Below are positions 41,001 to 51,100 of a stretch of 64,000 nucleotides of DNA, one piece after another. The DNA is taken from NCBI GenBank assembly GCA_037178625.1, contig CM074131.1, forward strand, positions 4,526,001 through 4,590,000, read 5' to 3'. Each line of letters opens with the position of its first letter. The stretch's first letter is position 1. The notes beneath the pieces were generated by a model, which was not told the DNA's origin, searched no databases, and saw nothing but the letters and a program-made list of their open reading frames with translations. The translations under genes and the position numbers were made by a program. Source of the DNA: Skeletonema tropicum (lineage: Eukaryota; Bacillariophyta; Thalassiosirophyceae; Thalassiosirales; Thalassiosiraceae).

Positions 41001-42606
41001 AAGATCGGCAGTTATTCAAATGCAAACACGTCGGCAACCAACGTCGGCGTCTATTTAGACTTGCATCAATAGACGACTCGGCAGATAATGTAATTGAGCC
41101 AATGTCGACCTGAGTACTTGCTGCATGAACTTAAATACTTTTTTGTTCATTGGATTTTGCCAACACCTGACTTCTGGTACTTTGTGACGTAAGACGATTG
41201 GAATCAAGTGTACTAATTCCTTAAGTAACGAAGTTTACCACGTCACTCAGAGAAAAAATTAAGAAAATAGAGGGTGACGGGGATGCACACCGGAAAGAAC
41301 GAAGAAGCTCATCGACAATCTGACTTAATTAGCCTGGAAAAGTCCTTTTTAGCACAAATCAAGCGATTTTTAGATCTAAATCATAAGATATAGCATCTAA
41401 ATGACAATGAAAATGGGCATTTCAGCGGGGATAGGAGGGGGGAAAATCCCAACACTTCAAGTTGAAGTTCCGGAAGTAATTTGCTCGCTACTTTGGATCT
41501 CCCCGATGGAAAAGATATGCCTTGTACGCTGGCCCACGCCCACGAAACGCCAACAAAACTTACGACCGTTAGAACAATGACAGCTACCACGCCTTTTCTC
41601 ATTCTTGAGACCTTTTGATTCAAATTTTTTGTGGCCTGTCTCCACGCAATTAGAACCGCTGATGAAGGTGGCTAAGCTCCACCGAAACTCGTAATTAATG
41701 AATCATAAAAGTTCGGTTATATTGCTTACTACCATCATCTGGAAAAACTCCTAGCTTGTAATAAGGACTTCGTGGCTTATTGCATTCAAGACATTTCTTT
41801 TCACATTGATAAAGATTGACAACGTCATTGCAGAGCAACTTTATAGCCGTATTCTATTGTAAAGAGACTAATTGGTAAAATTGTGCACAGCACAATTATA
41901 CCAATTAAGGCCAACGTCATTGCAGAGCAACTTTATAGCCGAATTCCGTTGTATAAAGACTACTGACAAGCCACACAGCAAATGGCCAACAGCAAGATGA
42001 CGACACAATACTTTACAGGCCCCGAGGGCCCGCGCTGAACCCGCCACATACACCGCTGCACGCCACCACTATCGCACCATTCTGCGCGCCCCTGTTTAAT
42101 ATGTTGTGCATCTCATGCTACATCGATAGCACTTTCTCAACGTCGCTTCTCTTCTTCATATTTTAGCCGCCTACGAAGTCCCTAGCGACAACCTCATCGC
42201 AGAGCTGGCCGATGAGTATGAATCAACGAAGGAGTCATCCACTTTTCGCCTCCGTGGGTCTTCTTCAAATGACGAGGAGCTTGAATCTGCCGCTACCGAC
42301 GTTGTCGATGTGGATTGGGAGAAGATGTTATGCAAAGCCAATCAAAGGGCAGCAGTCTGGAAGACAAGGATGGGCGAGTTTACTGGGCAAGCAAAGGAGA
42401 ATGCGAAGGAGCATTATTTGGAAGCCAAGGCGGCTGCCTTGCGGGCTAAGGCTCATATCACGCCTGCGGCAAAAAGTGCTTGGGAGAAGGCCAAGGAGAC
42501 GTCTAGTTCTGTTGTCGAAAGGGCTAGGAACTGGTTCAAACGTCACATCGGGGACGGATCAACATACGATGGAGAAGATGAGTTCGATGTAGATGTACAA
42601 TGTTGA
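38043..42606 (+). CDS. Small secreted protein (169 aa, 2 exons) with element 2 in its intron
   Basis: Exon 1 38043-38112 encodes a signal peptide (MKFPKITSAAFLALALAANP). Exon 2 42167-42606 follows a TTTTAG acceptor; the intron is phase 1, as in the six-cysteine genes. The join reads LLV-AAYEVPSDN. The mature protein has an acidic first third with STFRLRG, then a basic, alanine- and lysine-rich helical region (EHYLEAKAAALRAKA) and a short acidic end DVDVQC. Two cysteines only. Family not recognised. The intron is 4054 bp; without element 2 it would be 137 bp, close to the 136 bp of intron 1 in the six-cysteine gene. Splicing could still work, as both borders are intact. Confidence 0.7.
38702..40688 (-). 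CDS. Element 2 copy of the four-exon helicase-lobe gene
   Basis: Mirror of the element 1 gene: exons about 40688-40204, 40076-39912, 39737-39428 and 39313-38702. All frames are still open and splice borders kept, so this copy looks as intact as the other. Changes noticed are single substitutions, plus a few in the first intron. Retention of the frame in both copies suggests either very recent duplication or selection. Confidence 0.6.
41820..41961. repeat. Element 2 subterminal direct repeats flanking a hairpin
   Basis: Inverted copy of 31161-31302, with the same 17-bp stem at about 41871-41907 and both 50-bp repeats. Confidence 0.8.
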
Positions 42607-43827
42607 AAAATGAATGTGTGTCTAGAGTATATTTGATCATGACGGGAAAGACGCAGTTTAGTAGAGAAGCATTATTAACAAGCAACGATTTGAAACATGC
42701 TGATTAAGAATAAGAGGTCTTTTTTTGCATTATTGCATCGAATTTGCATTGGCAGTGTTTAAAGTCTGGAGAAAAATGAATGCTCTTCATGTCTAACTTG
42801 AGCGTCTGCACCGGAACGGCATATAATTACTTTTGATGCATAATAGAAGTTCGAAGTAGTTGTGATAATGCGTTCTACACAAATTATTATCTCTGCATCC
42901 AGTGCCAGATTCGTGCCCAGCACATGCGCTCCCGTCAAAGACAAATTGAATACATATCGTACTCTACTTACACAAACTCACATACACATCTAATACACTC
43001 TACACTGCAAGTATGTGGACCTCAAGCCTCAAGAAACTTCTCATCAGCCCGAGCCCGCAGCTCACATTAAATCATGAACTATGTCTTCTTCGTGTACAAT
43101 ATCTTTTTCTTCAACATCCGAGCATTGCCATGAGAAAAGTAGTGGCTGAGAGATCTTGGAGAGTAGCTGTCCAACATCCCAGCATTCATATTCAGTTGAT
43201 GTACTCTGTGGGGGTGGAGCATTATCTTGTTTGTTCTGTTGCTGTAGGGTCCCCTAAACAAATTGCTTTTTTTTGGCATTTTGAGCTACAAATTACTCAT
43301 CTTGCCAACGGGACTACTCATATTGCCAACGTGACTACTCATAATTCCAAAGGCTACTACTAGCTTTATTCCACTGTATTAGCTCTTTTACCAAATTTGA
43401 CCAATCTGGTTCTCCTACCTCAGACCACACCTCCTCAACTCGAACTATCGACATGGCCGACGCTTCCACTAGAGAGACACAAGATGCCATAACAAACAAA
43501 CCCGTCCATACGGTAGCATAAATTTATAAATGACATAAGCGCTATGTCATGGCGCAGCTATCCGTCAAGTTTCATCACTGCAGCTATTGTATTAATTTCC
43601 ATAATATCAATAGAGCAGCGACTGCTCACACATCAAATCTCTCGCTCCGTCGCTCACTCCCATACCACCTCTTTTATTACCCCCCATGTTTAATAACACC
43701 CATATTGGCAGTAACCGCGCCTTCCTAATAATAATTAACGCCCCCCTATTTATTATTATCCTCATAACTACGCTATACACTCGGATATTTAAAGCCACAC
43801 AAGGCAATAATATTTACATGTCCAACA
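42607..43827. other. Intergenic region, no gene supported
   Basis: A 116-codon frame at 43013-43363 has no features of a real protein and overlaps a segment similar to 36290-36400, so I treat it as non-coding repeat. The last 150 bases before the gap are A/T-rich. Confidence 0.45.
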
Positions 43828-44327
43828 NNNNNNNNNNNNNNNNNNNNNNNNNNNNNNNNNNNNNNNNNNNNNNNNNNNNNNNNNNNNNNNNNNNNNNNNN
43901 NNNNNNNNNNNNNNNNNNNNNNNNNNNNNNNNNNNNNNNNNNNNNNNNNNNNNNNNNNNNNNNNNNNNNNNNNNNNNNNNNNNNNNNNNNNNNNNNNNNN
44001 NNNNNNNNNNNNNNNNNNNNNNNNNNNNNNNNNNNNNNNNNNNNNNNNNNNNNNNNNNNNNNNNNNNNNNNNNNNNNNNNNNNNNNNNNNNNNNNNNNNN
44101 NNNNNNNNNNNNNNNNNNNNNNNNNNNNNNNNNNNNNNNNNNNNNNNNNNNNNNNNNNNNNNNNNNNNNNNNNNNNNNNNNNNNNNNNNNNNNNNNNNNN
44201 NNNNNNNNNNNNNNNNNNNNNNNNNNNNNNNNNNNNNNNNNNNNNNNNNNNNNNNNNNNNNNNNNNNNNNNNNNNNNNNNNNNNNNNNNNNNNNNNNNNN
44301 NNNNNNNNNNNNNNNNNNNNNNNNNNN
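43828..44327. other. Assembly gap of 500 N
   Basis: Exactly 500 undetermined bases at the left edge of the 594-bp tandem array, probably a placeholder of arbitrary length. Confidence 1.
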
Positions 44328-44724
44328 AGCAGCAACAACAACACAACAAAGAAACGAACATCTGACGAATAACAATCATCATTATATATCACGCAATGCT
44401 ACAAAATCCCTTCATCAAGGGTGAAATTCATAACGTTTTGTCCCTCACCATGCGATATCTGATCCTCGCTATTATCGTATAAGTAGAAGTACTTCGAACA
44501 ACTCCTCTTCCAAAAAGATGGAGGTGATACAGCAGCAATGATGAGAAGAAGTCGATAGATTCGAATATGAAGATTGTCACCCTCCATTCCCTGGCAATCG
44601 ACCTACTCATATACCTACACGCAGGCCCATCGAGTTCGCCATTTTAGCATTGCATTGTGCATTGTTCATTCACTGCGCTGATCTCTAGATAAACCCTTCT
44701 TGTCAACACGCACAAATTATTGCA
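44328..44724 (+). other. First, error-like partial unit next to the gap
   Basis: Matches the second half of the unit but has many short insertions absent from every other copy (for example CCCTT within ACAAAATCATC, AAAAA before GATGG, CG within TTATATAAG). These look like uncorrected long-read errors at a contig end, and they break the reading frame. Confidence 0.7.
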
Positions 44725-45153
44725 ATGCATCCGCCGACAACATGTTCGTCCTACTCATCTCAGGCTCAGGCTCTTCTCGATCACACGGTTGCGACAACTG
44801 CAACAACCAAAAGCCCGCACCCGCAGCGAAATGATAAAAGTGATATGGATATGGCCGGCAGTTCTCCAAATAATGTCTCGCGCTCCTCTCCACAACTACA
44901 CAGCGTTGATGTGAAACCAAATAATTATAATTATCAAACGAGTCAACAGCAGCAGCAACAACAACAACAACATCTGACGAATAACAATCATCATTATATA
45001 TCACGCAATGCTACAAAAATCATCAAGGGTGAAATTCATAACGTTTGTCTCACCATGCGATCTGATCCTCGCTATTATATAAGTAGAAGTACTTCGAACA
45101 ACTCCTCTTCCGATGGAGGTGATACAGCAGCAATGATGAGAAGAAGTCGATAG
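44725..45153 (+). CDS. Array unit ORF (representative), Q/N/S-rich 142-aa protein
   Basis: ATG at 44725 to TAG. Residues 1-60 are Ser/Thr/Pro-rich; a nine-glutamine run from CAG then CAA codons follows; then NNNHHYISRN, KIIKGEIHNVCLTMRSDPRYY and a Ser/Asn-rich end. The IIKGEI-x-x-V-x-x-x-MR-x-x-x-R block resembles the extreme N-terminus of GBF1/GNOM-type ARF-GEFs, so the unit may derive from the first exon of such a gene. Equivalent ORFs of 113-150 codons exist in the other full units; depending on the C-run length the upstream part is read in a different frame, but the downstream part is unchanged. Whether any copy is expressed is unknown. Confidence 0.4.
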   Translation: MHPPTTCSSYSSQAQALLDHTVATTATTKSPHPQRNDKSDMDMAGSSPNNVSRSSPQLHSVDVKPNNYNYQTSQQQQQQQQQHLTNNNHHYISRNATKIIKGEIHNVCLTMRSDPRYYISRSTSNNSSSDGGDTAAMMRRSR

Positions 45154-48100
45154 ATTCGAATATGAAGATTGTCACCCTCCATTCCCTGGCAATCGACCTA
45201 CTCATATACCTACACGCAGGCCCATCGAGTTCGCCATTTTAGCATTGCATTGTGCATTGTTCATTCACTGCGCTGATCTCTAGATAAACCCTTCTTGTCA
45301 ACACGCACAAATTATTGCAATGCATCCGCCGACAACATGTTCGTCCTACTCATCTCAGGCTCAGGCTCTTCTCGATCACACGGTTGCGACAACTGCAACA
45401 ACCAAAAGCCCGCACCCGCAGCGAAATGATAAAAGTGATATGGATATGGCCGGCAGTTCTCCAAATAATGTCTCGCGCTCCTCTCCACAACTACACAGCG
45501 TTGATGTGAAACCAAATAATTATAATTATCAAACGAGTCAACAGCAGCAGCAACAACAACAACAACATCTGACGAATAACAATCATCATTATATATCACG
45601 CAATGCTACAAAAATCATCAAGGGTGAAATTCATAACGTTTGTCTCACCATGCGAATCTGATCCTCGCTATTATATAAGTAGAAGTACTTCGAACAACTC
45701 CTCTTCCGATGGAGGTGATACAGCAGCAATGATGAGAAGAAGTCGATAGATTCGAATATGAAGATTGTCACCCTCCATTCCCTGGCAATCGACCTACTCA
45801 TATACCTACACGCAGGCCCATCGAGTTCGCCATTTTAGCATTGCATTGTGCATTGTTCATTCACTGCGCTGATCTCTAGATAAACCCTTCTTGTCAACAC
45901 GCACAAATTATTGCAATGCATCCGCCGACAACATGTTCGTCCTACTCATCTCAGGCTCAGGCTCTTCTCGATCACACGGTTGCGACAACTGCAACAACCA
46001 AAAGCCCGCACCCGCAGCGAAATGATAAAAGTGATATGGATATGGCCGGCAGTTCTCCAAATAATGTCTCGCGCTCCTCTCCACAACTACACAGCGTTGA
46101 TGTGAAACCAAATAATTATAATTATCAAACGAGTCAACAGCAGCAGCAACAACAACAACAACATCTGACGAATAACAATCATCATTATATATCACGCAAT
46201 GCTACAAAAATCATCAAGGGTGAAATTCATAACGTTTGTCTCACCATGCGATCTGATCCTCGCTATTATATAAGTAGAAGTACTTCGAACAACTCCTCTT
46301 CCGATGGAGGTGATACAGCAGCAATGATGAGAAGAAGTCGATAGATTCGAATATGAAGATTGTCACCCTCCATTCCCTGGCAATCGACCTACTCATATAC
46401 CTACACGCAGGCCCATCGAGTTCGCCATTTTAGCATTGCATTGTGCATTGTTCATTCACTGCGCTGATCTCTAGATAAACCCTTCTTGTCAACACGCACA
46501 AATTATTGCAATGCATCCGCCGACAACATGTTCGTCCTACTCATCTCAGGCTCAGGCTCTTCTCGATCACACGGTTGCGACAACTGCAACAACCAAAAGC
46601 CCGCACCGCAGCGAAATGATAAAAGTGATATGGATATGGCCGGCAGTTCTCCAAATAATGTCTCGCGCTCCTCTCCACAACTACACAGCGTTGATGTGAA
46701 ACCAAATAATTATAATTATCAAACGAGTCAACAGCAGCAGCAACAACAACAACAACATCTGACGAATAACAATCATCATTATATATCACGCAATGCTACA
46801 AAAATCATCAAGGGTGAAATTCATAACGTTTGTCTCACCATGCGATCTGATCCTCGCTATTATATAAGTAGAAGTACTTCGAACAACTCCTCTTCCGATG
46901 GAGGTGATACAGCAGCAATGATGAGAAGAAGTCGATAGATTCGAATATGAAGATTGTCACCCTCCATTCCCTGGCAATCGACCTACTCATATACCTACAC
47001 GCAGGCCCATCGAGTTCGCCATTTTAGCATTGCATTGTGCATTGTTCATTCACTGCGCTGATCTCTAGATAAACCCTTCTTGTCAACACGCACAAATTAT
47101 TGCAATGCATCCGCCGACAACATGTTCGTCCTACTCATCTCAGGCTCAGGCTCTTCTCGATCACACGGTTGCGACAACTGCAACAACCAAAAGCCCGCAC
47201 CGCAGCGAAATGATAAAAGTGATATGGATATGGCCGGCAGTTCTCCAAATAATGTCTCGCGCTCCTCTCCACAACTACACAGCGTTGATGTGAAACCAAA
47301 TAATTATAATTATCAAACGAGTCAACAGCAGCAGCAACAACAACAACAACATCTGACGAATAACAATCATCATTATATATCACGCAATGCTACAAAAATC
47401 ATCAAGGGTGAAATTCATAACGTTTGTCTCACCATGCGATCTGATCCTCGCTATTATATAAGTAGAAGTACTTCGAACAACTCCTCTTCCGATGGAGGTG
47501 ATACAGCAGCAATGATGAGAAGAAGTCGATAGATTCGAATATGAAGATTGTCACCCTCCATTCCCTGGCAATCGACCTACTCATATACCTACACGCAGGC
47601 CCATCGAGTTCGCCATTTTAGCATTGCATTGTGCATTGTTCATTCACTGCGCTGATCTCTAGATAAACCCTTCTTGTCAACACGCACAAATTATTGCAAT
47701 GCATCCGCCGACAACATGTTCGTCCTACTCATCTCAGGCTCAGGCTCTTCTCGATCACACGGTTGCGACAACTGCAACAACCAAAAGCCGCACCGCAGCG
47801 AAATGATAAAAGTGATATGGATATGGCCGGCAGTTCTCCAAATAATGTCTCGCGCTCCTCTCCACAACTACACAGCGTTGATGTGAAACCAAATAATTAT
47901 AATTATCAAACGAGTCAACAGCAGCAGCAACAACAACAACAACATCTGACGAATAACAATCATCATTATATATCACGCAATGCTACAAAAATCATCAAGG
48001 GTGAAATTCATAACGTTTGTCTCACCATGCGATCTGATCCTCGCTATTATATAAGTAGAAGTACTTCGAACAACTCCTCTTCCGATGGAGGTGATACAGC

Positions 48101-51100
48101 AGCAATGATGAGAAGAAGTCGATAGATTCGAATATGAAGATTGTCACCCTCCATTCCCTGGCAATCGACCTACTCATATACCTACACGCAGGCCCATCGA
48201 GTTCGCCATTTTAGCATTGCATTGTGCATTGTTCATTCACTGCGCTGATCTCTAGATAAACCCTTCTTGTCAACACGCACAAATTATTGCAATGCATCCG
48301 CCGACAACATGTTCGTCCTACTCATCTCAGGCTCAGGCTCTTCTCGATCACACGGTTGCGACAACTGCAACAATCAAAAGCCCGCAGCGAAATGATAAAA
48401 GTGATATGGATATGGCCGGCAGTTCTCCAAATAATGTCTCGCGCTCCTCTCCACAACTACACAGCGTTGATGTGAAACCAAATAATTATAATTATCAAAC
48501 GAGTCAACAGCAGCAGCAACAACAACAACAACATCTGACGAATAACAATCATCATTATATATCACGCAATGCTACAAAAATCATCAAGGGTGAAATTCAT
48601 AACGTTTGTCTCACCATGCGATCTGATCCTCGCTATTATATAAGTAGAAGTACTTCGAACAACTCCTCTTCCGATGGAGGTGATACAGCAGCAATGATGA
48701 GAAGAAGTCGATAGATTCGAATATGAAGATTGTCACCCTCCATTCCCTGGCAATCGACCTACTCATATACCTACACGCAGGCCCATCGAGTTCGCCATTT
48801 TAGCATTGCATTGTGCATTGTTCATTCACTGCGCTGATCTCTAGATAAACCCTTCTTGTCAACACGCACAAATTATTGCAATGCATCCGCCGACAACATG
48901 TTCGTCCTACTCATCTCAGGCTCAGGCTCTTCTCGATCACACGGTTGCGACAACTGCAACAATCAAAAGCCCGCAGCGAAATGATAAAAGTGATATGGAT
49001 ATGGCCGGCAGTTCTCCAAATGATGTCTCGCGCTCCTCTCCACAACTACACAGCGTTGATGTGAAACCAAATAATTATAATTATCAAACGAGTCAACAGC
49101 AGCAGCAACAACAACAACAACATCTGACGAATAACAATCATCATTATATATCACGCAATGCTACAAAAATCATCAAGGGTGAAATTCATAACGTTTGTCT
49201 CACCATGCGATCTGATCCTCGCTATTATATAAGTAGAAGTACTTCGAACAACTCCTCTTCCGATGGAGGTGATACAGCAGCAATGATGAGAAGAAGTCGA
49301 TAGATTCGAATATGAAGATTGTCACCCTCCATTCCCTGGCAATCGACCTACTCATATACCTACACGCAGGCCCATCGAGTTCGCCATTTTAGCATTGCAT
49401 TGTGCATTGTTCATTCACTGCGCTGATCTCTAGATAAACCCTTCTTGTCAACACGCACAAATTATTGCAATGCATCCGCCGACAACATGTTCGTCCTACT
49501 CATCTCAGGCTCAGGCTCTTCTCGATCACACGGTTGCGACAACTGCAACAACCAAAAGCCCGCACCGCAGCGAAATGATAAAAGTGATATGGATATGGCC
49601 GGCAGTTCTCCAAATGATGTCTCGCGCTCCTCTCCACAACTACACAGCGTTGATGTGAAACCAAATAATTATAATTATCAAACGAGTCAACAGCAGCAGC
49701 AACAACAACAACAACATCTGACGAATAACAATCATCATTATATATCACGCAATGCTACAAAAATCATCAAGGGTGAAATTCATAACGTTTGTCTCACCAT
49801 GCGATCTGATCCTCGCTATTATATAAGTAGAAGTACTTCGAACAACTCCTCTTCCGATGGAGGTGATACAGCAGCAATGATGAGAAGAAGTCGATAGATT
49901 CGAATATGAAGATTGTCACCCTCCATTCCCTGGCAATCGACCTACTCATATACCTACACGCAGGCCCATCGAGTTCGCCATTTTAGCATTGCATTGTGCA
50001 TTGTTCATTCACTGCGCTGATCTCTAGATAAACCCTTCTTGTCAACACGCACAAATTATTGCAATGCATCCGCCGACAACATGTTCGTCCTACTCATCTC
50101 AGGCTCAGGCTCTTCTCGATCACACGGTTGCGACAACTGCAACAATCAAAAGCCCGCACCGCAGCGAAATGATAAAAGTGATATGGATATGGCCGGCAGT
50201 TCTCCAAATAATGTCTCGCGCTCCTCTCCACAACTACACAGCGTTGATGTGAAACCAAATAATTATAATTATCAAACGAGTCAACAGCAGCAGCAACAAC
50301 AACAACAACATCTGACGAATAACAATCATCATTATATATCACGCAATGCTACAAAAATCATCAAGGGTGAAATTCATAACGTTTGTCTCACCATGCGATC
50401 TGATCCTCGCTATTATATAAGTAGAAGTACTTCGAACAACTCCTCTTCCGATGGAGGTGATACAGCAGCAATGATGAGAAGAAGTCGATAGATTCGAATA
50501 TGAAGATTGTCACCCTCCATTCCCTGGCAATCGACCTACTCATATACCTACACGCAGGCCCATCGAGTTCGCCATTTTAGCATTGCATTGTGCATTGTTC
50601 ATTCACTGCGCTGATCTCTAGATAAACCCTTCTTGTCAACACGCACAAATTATTGCAATGCATCCGCCGACAACATGTTCGTCCTACTCATCTCAGGCTC
50701 AGGCTCTTCTCGATCACACGGTTGCGACAACTGCAACAATCAAAAGCCCGCACCGCAGCGAAATGATAAAAGTGATATGGATATGGCCGGCAGTTCTCCA
50801 AATAATGTCTCGCGCTCCTCTCCACAACTACACAGCGTTGATGTGAAACCAAATAATTATAATTATCAAACGAGTCAACAGCAGCAGCAACAACAACAAC
50901 AACATCTGACGAATAACAATCATCATTATATATCACGCAATGCTACAAAAATCATCAAGGGTGAAATTCATAACGTTTGTCTCACCATGCGATCTGATCC
51001 TCGCTATTATATAAGTAGAAGTACTTCGAACAACTCCTCTTCCGATGGAGGTGATACAGCAGCAATGATGAGAAGAAGTCGATAGATTCGAATATGAAGA

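Larger units (their letters stand above)
38182..42098 (+). mobile_element. Element 2: internally deleted member of the element family (3917 bp)
   Basis: Nearly identical to element 1 in inverted orientation (coordinates sum to 73121-73122). 5' end TCGGCCCTCGGGGCC at 38182; inverted hairpin at about 42019-42031; tail ending near 42098. Compared with element 1 it lacks 1.4 kb, almost all of the 342-codon ORF; the break near 41975 carries about 10 unrelated bases (CACACAGCAA). The few differences seen include single residue changes in the gene (DARLT for DARLP, IFFLL for IFLLL). It lies wholly within the intron of the 38043 gene. Confidence 0.65.

Noticed and set aside
22046..42098. Classical cut-and-paste TIR transposon for elements 1-3
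   Set aside because: The matching end is internal at the 3' side, no target duplication is seen and no transposase motif was found; kept as a less likely alternative.
43013..43363. 116-codon ORF
   Set aside because: It overlaps a dispersed non-coding segment similar to 36290-36400 and has no protein-like features.
43686..44392. Several long ORFs across the N run
   Set aside because: Their length comes only from the 500 undetermined bases; the real sequence on either side is too short to support a gene.
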